Shown: positions 8,773 to 19,293, numbered from the stretch's first letter. The stretch: DNA of 20,628 nt from Asparagopsis taxiformis (GCA_030407315.1 JALQPE010002286.1:1-20628); one strand, 5' to 3'. The notes: generated from the letters alone by a model not told the origin. A program made the numbers and translations.

Positions 8773-9190
8773 TGTCTAGCAGTGACGAAGACCGCGTGGA
8801 ACCGCGCACCGACGAGCAGCCTCCCAGGCTTCGTCGCGAGGGGGAGTCTCTTCAAGACCGGGTCTTCCGCAAAGCCTATAGCATCGCCGAAAGGAGGGAT
8901 AACAAGAAGAAGTACGCCGCTCACAAGAAGGCAAACCGCTCGAGGTGTCACCACTGCAACGTCTTCTCAACTCCGCCGAGTCTAGAGTCGCACACTTTAG
9001 CGGCTCTAGACATAAGAAGACTATCGAACGCCTCAAGGAAGGTGGTCTCAAGGTCTGCAAACCCTGCGGTGTCATCGTTCGCACCCAGAGCGAGTTCGAC
9101 AACCACCTCCGCGGTAGTCGCCACCGTGGCATCGAGAAGACCCTCAAAGCCGCTAAAGCCTCTAAGGCTTCCTCGTCCTCCGATAAGTAG
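8773..9190 (+). pseudogene. ORF0 zinc-finger gene of element B, one-base deletion
   Basis: It matches ORF0 of element A from the splice acceptor to the TAG at 9188-9190. Element A reads GTCTTTCTCAAC where B reads GTCTTCTCAAC, so one T was lost near 8965, just after the Cys pair of finger 1. The rest of finger 1 and all of finger 2 (VCKPCGVIVRTQSEF) continue in the next frame. A shifted product would keep one Cys pair and lose both fingers. Confidence 0.88.
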
Positions 9191-9373
9191 TACTCCCCTT
9201 CTCTAGACACACTAGAAATCTAGCTGATTTCTCTTTGATAAACCTTGTTTCTTGTTCTCCACTCATCTAGCTCTTAGCTAAAAGTCTTTATCCTATAGAT
9301 CCCAGCTTGGTCCTAGACGACTATCGGTTGTCCACTTGGGAAGGGTCGAACAGATAAGACATAATACAGAGCC
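9191..9373 (+). other. ORF0-gag spacer with a candidate second splice acceptor
   Basis: There is no gene here. A pyrimidine-rich run (9243-9268) ends in CATCTAG at 9264-9270, with another TTAG just after. This would suit an acceptor that skips ORF0 and places gag first on the mRNA. Element A has lost the CTAG (it reads CATCTTG) but keeps the TTAG. Confidence 0.35.
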
Positions 9374-12300
9374 ATGGAGAGCAATTCATCCGGCATTCGC
9401 ATTGAAAAGCTGGATTACTCCAACTTCCACTCATGGAAGCAAAAGATGGAGCTCATCCTCGGCCACCGCGAGGTGGACGACATGATCGATCCCATTCTAT
9501 GCCGCCCTCCTCCAGAGGATCCAGAGGCATTGTCTAAATGGACTCGTAAAGACAAGACTGCTCGCATGGCAATCGGCATCAGTCTGTCAGACGAAATGCT
9601 GAAGAACGTTCGCCACACTACTACCGCCCTAGAAATGTGGCAAGAGATCTGCAACGTCCATCAACGTCACACTCTTCTGAACAAGCTCGCTGCTCGTCGT
9701 GACTTCTACACTGCAACAATGAAGCAGGGGGAGCAAATGCTTGTATACATCAATCGTGTACGTCAAATGGCTTCCCACCTCGAGTCAATGGACGTCAAGA
9801 TTGACGAAAAGGAAATGGCCATGGCTGTACTCAACGGCCTCCCATCATCCTTCCGAACGTTGATCACGGCACTCGATGCAATTGGAGATGACGACCCTTC
9901 GTTCACCTTTGACAAGGTGCGCAGCCGCTTACTGCAGGAAGAAAGAAGAACTAGCATGCTACGAAACTCTTCACACACATCTCAACAAGCATCAGCATTA
10001 GTCAACTTATCTGGGAAACAACCTCGTCGTGCCAATCGAAAATACTGCTCTCACTGCCACAGAACCAACCATACCGAACCCTATTGCTGGGAAAAGCATG
10101 GTCGTCCCAATCATTCTCGGAGTAACAAGCCTCGAGGATCCACATCTCCAGCAACCAGCGTTCCAATGCAAACCGCTGCAGTAGCAATGGAACCATCCGA
10201 AGAAGAAGTCGACTACGTATGTTTACTCAGCAGTGCTATCGAGGCGTGCAACAGTTCTCACGAACGCAAGGCAACAGTCTGGCATATTGACTCTGCGGCC
10301 ACCTCACATATCACCTTCGACCGATCCATGTTCAAAACGTATACGTCAGAGATCCCTTTCAACGTTACCATGGGCGACAAGTCCTCCTCCATAGCCATCG
10401 GTCGAGGAGATATCCACCTACCTATAATAGTAAAAGGTGTCACTTCAACGTGCATACTCCGCAACGTGCTGCACGTACCCTCATTCGTGTTCTCCCTTAT
10501 CTCAGTTTCCACCCTCACCAGTCGTGGTCTCTCCCTCTCCTTCATAAATGACACTGTCGAAATCAAAAAGAACAACTCCATAGTTGCTTTAGGGACTCGT
10601 CGACATGGACTCTATACTCTACACACTACTCCTCACGAACATAACGTTGAGGTGGCATGTGTGGCCAGCCTGGAACTCTGGCATCGTCGCCTCGGACACG
10701 TACACCATGCAGCAATCTCGCATATGGCAAAACACTCCCTCGTTAAAGGTCTCCAAATTGCCGGTGGGACGACAACCCAGCAACCGTGCAAAGGCTGCCT
10801 GGCCGGTAAAATGGCTCGAGCACCAATCCCCCATGCATCCGATACTCGAGCAACCGGTTTACTTGACCTTGTCCACACTGATGTAGCCGGACCTATGGAA
10901 ACATCTTCAAAAGGGGGAGCACGTTACTTCGTTACCTTTATCGACGACAAGTCCCGTTGGCTTTCCGTCTATCCTATCGCACTGAAATCAGACAGCTTCA
11001 GCTCTTTCCAGCACTTTCGAAATACTGCAGAGACACACACAGGACGAAAAATCCGCCAACTTCGCTCGGATGGTGGCGGTGAATATTTCTCAAACGAGTT
11101 TAGCGAGTTCCTCATAACTCACGGAATCACTCGCCAGACTACCGCTCCCTATACCCCGCAGCAAAACGGTGTATCGGAACGGATGAACCGGACTCTAAAA
11201 GACCTCATTCGTGCCATGCTCCATCACAATTCTGTCCCTGCAGACTTCTGGGCGGAAGCCCTTGACTGCGCAGCATACGTCCGAAATCGTGTCACAAGCC
11301 GTGGGATACCCTCAGATAAAACTCCGTTCGAATTATGGATGGGTCGTAAACCTGATATCTCTCATCTAAAAGTGTTCGGTAGTCAGTGTTGGTACAAGGT
11401 CCCACAAATACGCCTAACATCTCTAAACAGTCGCTCATCTCCTGCCATGATGATCGGTTACTCCAAAACCCAGAAAGCGTACAAGCTGTGGGACGACCAA
11501 ACGAACACCGTGGTAATCTCAAGGGACGTCGTCTTCGACGAATCGGCATCGGATGAAACCACTCAACCTCGCTCTGTTGAAGACTCTACATATATTGATG
11601 ACGACAACACCTTGAGCTACATACCGGACCATCCTCAACCCCGCATGCAAAATCGGATGACGAGTCGCCCACGCCTCCACAGTCTCCCAGCATCTCCGGG
11701 GGAGAATCGAGCCCCATTGCTTCTCCAAGCAGTCCTGCTCATCCTACTATACCGGCTTCCCCGAGCAACCTCTCCATTCCATCTGCTCCTCGGAAGTCTT
11801 CAAGACCTCGAAAGCCCCCGACTCAATGGTGGAAACCGACTGCACTCGTTAGCATTGCTCCGGAACTCCTCACCTTCACTACCGCGACAGAGGGGGAGGA
11901 TAGCAAGCTCTGGCTCAAAGCAATAGACTCCGAAATGGAATCTCTCTACACCAACCAGACCTGGATTCTTGTCCCTCGCAGTGAAGCCCGCAATCTTCTC
12001 TCCTGCAAATGGCTTTTCAAAATCAAGGATGTTGTCAACGACGACGGAACGAACGGTGTGAAGTACAAAGCACGACTTGTCACTCGTGGTTTTGAACAAC
12101 AATACGGTGTTGACTACGAAGAAACATACGCTCCGGTTGTAAAACTATGCACTCTCCGCACGTTCCTCGCTATAGTTGCTCACAAATCCCTCCATTGCGA
12201 TCAAATGGATGTCAAGACAGCCTTCCTATACGGTGATCTCGATCAAGATATCTACATGGAACAACCAGAAGGGTTCGTTCATCCGCAATACCCGAACCAT

Positions 12301-13469
12301 GTGTGTAAACTGCAAAGAGCACTCTACGGTCTAAAACAAGCTCCGAGACAGTGGCACGCAAAGATCGACGAATTCGTGATCGGTATCCTCAAATTCGAGA
12401 CTTCTCCGTATGATCCATGCCTTTACGTCAAGTATGAAGGAGGAGCAATGGTGATCATTACCCTCTACGTTGACGACCTACTCATGGCATCAAGTAATCG
12501 CCGACTACTTGATTGGCTAAAAGGGGAGTTCAATAAAAGGTTCTCAATGAAAGACTGCGGAGAAGCCAAGGTCTGTCTTGGACTCGAGATCGTTCGCAGC
12601 TCGTCAAGAGGAACTCTGCACCTCAGCCAGAGTCGTTATGTCCACAAGGTGCTAGAACGCTTCGGGATGCTTGACTCGAGTCCCGTAGTCACCCCAATGG
12701 AATCGCAGATAAGTCCTGCAGACCTCGAAGGGAACCTATAGACTCTACACTATATCGAAGCGCTGTTGGTAGCCTCATGTATCTATCGGTCGGGACTCGC
12801 CCGACATATCCTTCGCTGTGGGACGGCTTGCCCAACATGTGGAACATCCGACAACAAGACTGTGGACAGCAGTTAAGCGCGTACTCCGCTATGTGAATGG
12901 AACAAGGAATCTGGGCTTGCTCTATCAAGCCGATAAACCGTTCCACCCGATCGCGTACAGTGACTCCGACTGGGGTGGCTGCACGATCAATCGAAAATCC
13001 ACCAGTGGTTACGTTTTCCTAATGGCGGGAGGGGCCGTCAGCTGGAAGTCACGCAAACAAGGTTGCGTTGCTCTTTCCTCCTCCGAAGCGGAGTACATGG
13101 CTCTGTGTGCAGCTGTAAAAGAATCAATCTGGCTTAGCAACATTTTCCGCTCAATCACAGCAAGCGAAGAATACGAGCCGATCTGCATCAACGTCGATAA
13201 CCAAGGATCTATCAATATGGCTCGAAATGATGTGTCCGGAACTAGAACAAAGCACATTGACATTCAATACCACTTCGTACGCGATAGCCTCGACAAAAAC
13301 CTCTACACAATGCAATACTGCCCCACATCAGAAATGGCTGCCGACTGCTCACAAAACCTCTTCCCGTCTTCTCCTTCACAAATTCAAAGACCTCATCGGA
13401 CTTCAAAACCTCCCTACATCTGGTGCTTCATCGAGCTTGTCACAGAGGGGGAGTGTTGCGAATAATTGA
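9374..13469 (+). pseudogene. Copia gag-pol polyprotein of element B, frameshifted
   Basis: The ATG at 9374 (context GAGCCATGG) opens an 850-codon frame. In order: gag (about 1-210); CCHC knuckle C-x2-C-x4-H-x4-C near residue 225; protease DSAATSH near 306; gag-pre-integrase WHRRLGH and CKGC; integrase with HTD at about 503, SDGGGEY and NGVSERMNRTL. A one-base shift at about 11640, in a CCCC run, moves reverse transcriptase to the next frame, with catalytic YVDD at 12466-12477. Further shifts lie near 12735, 12798 (a G lost before ACATATCC) and 13344 (a G lost before LTKPLP). RNase H keeps YSDSDWGGC and SSSEAEYMAL. The last frame runs through the polypurine tract into the LTR, stopping at 13469. 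Confidence 0.94.
13444..13453 (+). other. Polypurine tract of element B
   Basis: AGAGGGGGAG immediately before the LTR start TGTTGCG. It has the same sequence and position as in element A. Confidence 0.88.
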
Positions 13470-14067
13470 GTCGCAGCAACAGAAGCACTCAATCTCGAGA
13501 ATATCCTGTGAAAATCTCGATGAAGGAGTCCTCTAGGAGCCTTGAAATATGGCTCATCGTGTTCCTCGTTGAAAAACGGTTGAAGCACTCACTGTAATAG
13601 GCCCTGAGGGGCTCAGTTACGTGAGAAAACTTTAACCCTCGATTTCTCCTAGAAGGAGTGCTCTAGGCGCTCCGAAACCTATCTCATCATGTTCAGCGTG
13701 CCCGAATTAGTCGGGTAGCAACTTCTCCGAAGCTTCTACGACCTTTCTTCACGGAGATAACAGCGTCTGAAGTTTCAATTTGTTTGTCATACTTTCAATT
13801 AGTAATTAGAAAAGCCAGGATGGGTTGCCATCTGGCACAGGGAAAATGTTATGATTAGTGTACACGTGTGGACGATATGATAGAGAAGCCCACGTGTACC
13901 AGATTGGCAGCGGGTGCTTACCAGGACAGACTGTCAGTGACAGACTGTCTGGAGCAGCTATTACAGGCTGTCCTTAGCACCGCCGGCGCACCTCGGCGAG
14001 AATACAAATAATGTAGTGAGCTCGCAGATTCAATAAACGCTCGGCAAGCGACCATTTCGTTTCAAAA
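13454..14067 (+). repeat. Right LTR of element B (long type, 614 bp)
   Basis: The boundary is fixed by the polypurine tract at one end and by identity of the other end (CCATTTCGTTTCAAAA) with the left LTR. It has about 124 bp at its start that the short LTR type lacks, including a diverged duplicate (about 13508-13569) of the stretch 13622-13697. Its first 39 bp reappear at 5928-5966. Confidence 0.85.
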
Positions 14068-14072
14068 GGTTT
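14068..14072 (+). other. Target-site duplication of element B (right copy)
   Basis: GGTTT follows the right LTR. The partner is AAACC at 5967-5971, which reads GGTTT directly before the LTR remnant on the minus strand. Five bases is the usual duplication length for copia elements. Confidence 0.65.
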
Positions 14073-14804
14073 ATCATGTAGTACATTATCAATAGAGTGC
14101 TGCGATTTAGATTTATTCTTCTTCATTATCATAGTGAATTGGTAATCAGTGTTGGTGTAGAAGCGGTTGAGATAGAAACGGTGGTCCGACCAGTGCATTG
14201 TTTCGTAAATGGCTTGACTGGAAAGTTACTTCGTACGATGTGCACGGTGCCAGATATAGTAGATGCAGGAATGAGGTAAAACCAAGGACACCTGCACTGT
14301 GGGATGCAGTGTCATTGCTGTCAACGGATCCGTTGTCCGGGTCCCATGTGGACCACTTTAACAAATGCACCCAAGTGATTTTTCCACAGCGGTTTTTGGG
14401 GCAAAGCAGGTCATATACTGAACGAAAGCGAGTTCTACAGGTTGAAACAGGGTTTGGAGACTGCAGGCGTACCAGTGCCAGGACGGCCCTACCCATATGG
14501 TTCTGTAGTCATCGGCAGTTCCGGAGATGACGACAAAGGAGTACTGCGATCTCTTTGCGGGGCCGAACGATGAAGTTGCAAAGACGCGCTGCTGCTTGTG
14601 TCTCGACACGTTTGTGGGGCGAAGCATGCCACTGTGCGGGTCAAGTCGTCGGCATCTGGACGTACCCTCCCATGACGTAGGCGGACTTTACCACGGTGAC
14701 GGAAATGTCCATGTCATGTATTGGAGGGCCTTCTGCCGTGGCGCGCAGTCTAGCGAGGGTGAGGAACGCTTGTGCAGCTGTGTCACCGAGTTGCTGGAAT
14801 AGCG
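14073..14804. other. Flank of element B and probable tail of the transposase relic
   Basis: No intact gene is seen. Minus-strand frames at 14146-14496 and 14358-14627 carry protein-like stretches (ISGTADDYRTIWVGPSWHWY, WSTWDPDNG) that could be the C-terminal part of the transposase relic upstream, but they are too short to prove it. Confidence 0.4.
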
Positions 14805-17150
14805 TTATGGTGCCAGCAGACGGGAACGAGGAGTGTGCAGCGGCAAAAGAGTGGCAGGATCGGGCTGTCCGTCGATATCTGCAACGAGGAGGGTTGCATC
14901 GGGCAGCAGGGAGGCAAAGTCGTGCAGTGCAACGGTGAATCCGTCGCGAACGAGTACTGCACCGTCTGTGGGCGATATCATGCGTGGGTTTCCCAATGTG
15001 TTCGATGGGGTGTGACCAGTTGGAGTGGCCAAGGAGAATTCCATGTGGCGAATAGTCTCTTCCATGGCTGTGGAGCGCCTTCGAGAGGTTTTCCTATAAC
15101 TCTGTTTGAACAGAAGATGCGAGTGTTCGTAGGGGCCTGCATCAATGTGTTCCAGGGCGCCATATCTCTGCAAGTCACCGGGAAGATGGTCTAGAAGATG
15201 GAACTTGAAAGTTTTGAGACCTGTGGTGTGGGATGGGCCGAGGGTGGAGAGCATTGATTGTTTGAAATAGGAAATGGAGTTCTGGAGGCTTTCTAGTTCG
15301 GCGGCAGTCCAGTGCTTGATGCGACCGCGTTTCATGACCCATGCGACGAGGTCAGAGTATTGCGTGCAGATGGAAGTGAGGGGGGCTGTATCTACTTCGT
15401 CACAGACATGTGTCAATGAATGCTGCGATGAAAGGGAACACCATGTCGACATGGTGATAGTCTTTGGCTGCGAGCATGCCGCGTATGCCGTCCTCCGTGA
15501 AGAGGCCGTTCAAATTGGTGCCCTTCTCACCCTTGGAGAAGTCGACATGAAGACCGGTGATGTAGTAGTCGCGTTCGATAGCGGACAGAATGCTGTTTGA
15601 GCCGGCGAGGATGGATTTTTTCACCTTCTTGAAGGTGCGAGGTGTCCCGGAATGGGAGGCGGCAGTGGTGGTGAGGTCTGGGGAGCTGAGGCGGTGGACA
15701 ATGCACTGTTTGATGAGCTTTGAGATGCCGAGGTGGAGATTGTGCAGAGGCTCGAAGGAGAAAATGTTGTAGGGGTCTAGGGGACTGTTGGTGGGTAAAA
15801 GAGCGGTCGATTCGAGGACAGAGTGTTGTTCGAGGAGGGAGAGAGCTTCGAGCGGAGCAGTTGTATGCTCCTGAGCGCTCTCTTGGCGTGCAGAGCGTGT
15901 ATCATCGAGGGAGCGGGGCTGGTGTGGCGCGCTGGATTCAAGTTGAGTGGCGGGGATGTAGCAGCGGTGGCAGGGATGTGTGGTGGTAGTGCTGTTGCGA
16001 GTGCATGACAGCTCTTTGGCCTCTGGAAAGTCGCAGCAATAATTGGCTAGGATGGGAAAGCATGGCGGGCAGTTGCAGTGGAGTCTGTGCAGGGGAACCC
16101 GGAAGAGAACGCGGTGGATAGGGACGAAAACACTTTTTCGAGTGCTTTATGAAGAATATCAATTTTGCGAGCGCGACTAGCAGAACTAGAGGGTTGTCGG
16201 CATTTCATCACCGAACAAGGCGTTGGACGAAGGGTTAACAATGTACGGAAGATACCCGACGATGGTGAGGCCGGTACGGATGCAGTGGCGACGGAGGGGG
16301 GCGGAGAAGTGAGCAGTGTGACGTGTATGGGGTATGCGACGATTGCGGAGCTCTTGAGGCTTGTGCTGCTCTTGTCGGAGTACACTTGGAGGAGGCCGGC
16401 AAAGGAGGAAGCGGTGGGATCAGTTTCCTCTGCCCATACGACCTGTGGATCTTCCGAGAGCTGCACGCGCTGTCTAGTAACCTGGTGCAGCGTTTTCGCG
16501 AATTCTGTGTGTAGGGGATGAGAAAATATTGCGGTGCCGTCTGGGGCGGTCTGTGGGGAGGGGGAAGAGAGTATTTTGGTCGTTAGCCAGTGCTAACTGC
16601 CTGCGGAGCATGTCGACTGGGTCGCGGAGGTACAGCTGTGCCGAGTACTTACCAGTTTTGTCTGGAATGATGTGCTCTTGTAACCTTCGGTGCGGAAATG
16701 TGTTTCGACCATGGAAGCGGTAACGTGGCGACATTCTTCTACGGTGCGAACGGCGCTGTTGAACTTTTCTAGGGAGAATGCGGGGTCTTGTAGGATGGTG
16801 ATGACTTCGCTCACGCGGCCAGCGCCGGCCTTGTACTCGAGGGTTGTGAGACTGGCGGCGAGGGATTGCACGAGGAGGTCTGCGCGGGAGGGGGTTGAGG
16901 TTGGTGGCAGTGAAGCGTCACAGGGTGAGTCGCTGGAGGAAGCACGACCAGATTCTGGGTCTGGGGAGCTGGGTGCGGGGGGAATCATGGTCGCCGTTTC
17001 GAGCAGGCTCATGGGTGACGGCAGGGACACGAGCGTTGTTGAAATGTTGGGGAGAGTGGGGTTGAAACGGTAGCGACACGTTCGCTCATGCAGCGCGAGC
17101 GCATAAGCATCTACGCAGTAGTAGAAGCACCCTTCATACTTGCATTCCAT
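14805..17150 (-). pseudogene. Degenerate DDE transposase, Plavaka/CACTA-like
   Basis: The likely start, ATG 17150, opens with a C2HC finger (MECKYEGC, then C-x12-H-x3-C). After a frameshift near 16680 comes KYSAQLYLRDPVDMLRRQLA; after another near 16520 comes LLQVYSDKSSTSL...YPIHVTL; in a third frame GLTIVGYLPYIV; then, near 15700-15775, PYNIFSFEPLHNLHLGISKL; near 15430-15620, GLHVDFSKGEKGTNLNGLF and AAKDYHHVDMVFPFIAAFID; near 15050-15260, KFHLLDHLPGDLQRYGALEH and KQSYRKTSRRR. The motifs 'VYSDK', 'GYLP', 'LHNLHLG' and 'KFHLLDH...Y.KTS' recall Plavaka and related CACTA-superfamily transposases of fungi and algae. That assignment is from memory of the family, not a search. No terminal repeats were found. 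Confidence 0.5.
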
Positions 17151-17744
17151 GTCGAGTTTTGACGCAAAAGGGAGGATTGCGAGCTGAACAGGGAGACTGT
17201 GCCGTCCAGATGCGACCAATTTTATTTTTGTGGTGCTTTCGAGACTTGGAATGTAACGTGTTCGTAGATTTTTTGTAGTAGTTTTGTGCTCACTCCAGCT
17301 GACATCCCAACGGGGAATTTAACCGAGAGTTCAATCATTTCCAACTGTTACATCACATTGCGTGCTGGCAACGTGTGCATGGAAGGACGAACGACTGCCC
17401 TGGGACATGAATTTTCAATTAATTCATTTGTAATAATAAACTTTTTTATTTCCAAACTTCGTGGAATCTGAATGTGCTTTACAGCGGATATGCCACGGAT
17501 CATGTAAGGAAAGCAAATGGATTCTCATATATATGATTATATGTTTATATTCGTTGTTCTCGATCCGGATCTCATTGTTCGGGGAATCAGAGACCATGGC
17601 TTGGGCCATACTCAATCTCACTGCCGGCGATGATTTCGAGTATGCACAGCAAGACTTAAGCGGACGCAGAAAGCTGTCCGGTCGACGCCGCAGGCTCCAC
17701 TCCGCCCTCATCACCGACTGATCTTCTTTGACCGACTTTGCTTT
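17151..17744. other. No recognisable gene
   Basis: AT-rich in the middle (17400-17460). A plus-strand frame of 86 codons (17461-17721) has a hydrophobic run and a basic tail but no recognised domain. It ends just before the palindrome and could be an upstream exon of the following array, which is unproven. Confidence 0.3.
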
Positions 17745-17782
17745 GTACGTGCGCGAATCTTGATCAAGGTTCGCGCACGTAC
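17745..17782. repeat. 38-nt near-perfect palindrome
   Basis: The outer arms GTACGTGCGCGAA and TTCGCGCACGTAC are exact reverse complements. The centre CTTGATCAAG is itself a perfect palindrome. The single non-Watson-Crick pair between them is T opposite G, which would still pair as U-G in RNA. It lies 27 bp before the first candidate donor of the following array. Confidence 0.9.
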
Positions 17783-17808
17783 CTTCGTTCCATCCTCTAC
17801 CCTCGAGG

Positions 17809-18828
17809 GTATGCGTGAGGGAAGCGTGGGTTTTGAGTCTGACTATTTCCGTTGATGCGATATTTTTCATGGGAAGCCTGTTGACTGATGGTGTGTATTG
17901 AGCGGAGGATGAGAAGAGAGGTACGTGAAGTTTTGAAAGTATGCTGTGAGGGAAGGTTGGTTTTGAGTCTGACTGTTGTGGTTGATTCCGATGTTGTGTA
18001 GATGATGCAGGAATGTGTTGATGACGGAAGGTAAGTTTCATTGAGTGCCAAGATGTGCTTTGCGAAGATATGGACTGCTGCCTATGATTTTTATTCATTG
18101 CAAGTTTTTTGGATCATGGTTTGTATTGTGTGTAGGATGGATGAGAGGTACATTTGCGAGTTCTCAGGGTATGTAGCGAGGGAAACGTTGGTTTTCAATC
18201 TGACTGTTGCGATTGATACGATGTTGCGTAGGTGATGGAGGAATAGTGATGACGGAAGGTAAGTCACATTGGGCGCCCAGACCGGTTGTGCGAAGATGCG
18301 GAATGCTGACTACTTTTCTTGGCTACACGATTACGTGATTTATGTTTTTTTATTGTGGCAGGATGGAACGGGTAAGGTAAGTGTGCGAGTTTTGAAAGTA
18401 AGCAGCGAGGGAAGGTTGGTTTTGAGTCTGACTATTTCCGTTGATGGATATTTTTCATTGGAAGCCTGTTGAGTCATGGTGTGTATTGTGTGGAGCGAAG
18501 GTAAGTGTGCGAGTTTTGAAAGTATGCTGTGAGGGAAGGTTGGTTTGGGTCTGACTGTTGTGGTTGATTCCGATGTTGTGTAGATGATGCAGGAATGTTG
18601 ATGACAGAAGGTAAGTTTCACTGAGCACCAAGACTTGTTTTGCGAAGATATGGACTGCTGACTTTGATTATTCATTGCAAGGTTTTTGGATCATGGTTTG
18701 TATTTTGTGTAGGATGGATGATTCACTCATCCTCGGAGAGGTAAGTAAGGGAGTTTCTAGGATATCTGTCGTGGTAAGCGTTGCTTTTGAATCTGACTGT
18801 TGGGGTTGATTTTTTGTATGTGATGCAG
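17809..18828 (+). other. Tandem array of micro-exon/intron units (candidate non-coding or micro-exon gene)
   Basis: Diverged repeats in which the best-kept parts are splice signals. Candidate exons: 17908-17920, 18011-18030, 18136-18147, 18241-18258, 18362-18376, 18496-18500, 18593-18610, 18713-18740, and a start at 18829. Most are followed by GTAAGT or GTAC and preceded by TGTAG, GGCAG, GCAG or GGAG. Introns are about 80-120 nt, many with CTGAC 25-60 nt before the acceptor. Two exon types alternate: GATGGATGAGAG-like and GAATGTTGATGACAGAAG-like. On a larger scale 17809-18135 is repeated at about 18377-18712. In three units an alternative acceptor 9 nt upstream (TGTAG or CGTAG) is also present. 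No long open frame runs through, so a non-coding RNA or decayed gene is as likely as a protein. Confidence 0.5.
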
Positions 18829-19179
18829 GAGTGGTGAAGCAGGAACGGCAGGACTGAAGGAGAGTGAAGAAGGGATGTAGGAAGATGGGAATGAAGCTGT
18901 GAGGTGTTTCTGGTATGTGTATATTTTGGGGCATACGATAGAAGTGAGAGTGGGTTTCAAGTGGTGTAAGATTTTGCTGACCATGTTCGTGTTTGATGTC
19001 TTGATGATTTAATGGGCTGGGGGTGGTGTCGAGAAAGCGGGGACGGAATTGGGAAGGAGCGGATTGTTTTGTAATCTAGGTCGTGAGGGTTCTTGAAGTA
19101 TGTGCGGATGTGGTGCATGGCGTTCGGATGGTAGGGAGAACGCGATAGTGAGGGAGATGGGTGATCGACGATATGCTGA
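18829..19179. other. No recognisable feature
   Basis: G-rich plus strand with short imperfect GGAAG/GTGAGG motifs. It could hold the last exon of the array. Nothing else is supported. Confidence 0.4.
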
Positions 19180-19293
19180 CAGGTATTTGTATTCTGGCAG
19201 GATACGTATTTCGTATTCTGGCTGGATACGTATTTCCTATTCTAACCGGGTATTTATTTCCTATTCTGAGCAGATATGTATTCCCTATTCTAG
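19180..19293. repeat. 24-bp tandem repeat, about 5 units
   Basis: Units of the type GGATACGTATTTCCTATTCT plus four bases start at 19198, 19222, 19246 and 19270, with a shortened first unit at 19180 and a fragment after 19294. The period is a multiple of three, so one frame reads (RIRISYSG)-like, but there is no other sign of coding. Confidence 0.85.

Larger units (their letters stand above)
7451..14067 (+). mobile_element. Copia-type LTR retrotransposon B (full length, coding regions broken)
   Basis: 6.6 kb on the plus strand: left LTR 7451-7938, primer site, leader with minisatellite and antisense tRNA-like segment, intron, ORF0, gag-pol, polypurine tract, right LTR 13454-14067. The two LTRs are not a normal pair: the left begins with the short LTR type and the right is the long type. 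The bases just outside do not match (AGAAC left, GGTTT right). The proper left duplicate of GGTTT is found at 5967-5971 in inverse orientation. ORF0 and gag-pol each carry frameshifts. Confidence 0.93.

Noticed and set aside
11600..11660. Programmed frameshift between integrase and reverse transcriptase in element B
   Set aside because: Element A reads this region in one frame and instead has a shift near 3100, before integrase. The breaks differ between copies, so they are mutations.
14198..14802. Plus-strand frames of 90-110 codons
   Set aside because: No recognisable motif. The opposite strand continues the transposase relic more plausibly.
17424..18984. Minus-strand open frames up to 224 codons across the repeat array
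   Set aside because: They follow the tandem repeats (peptides recur with the repeat period) and show no domain. The plus-strand splice signals explain the conserved parts better.
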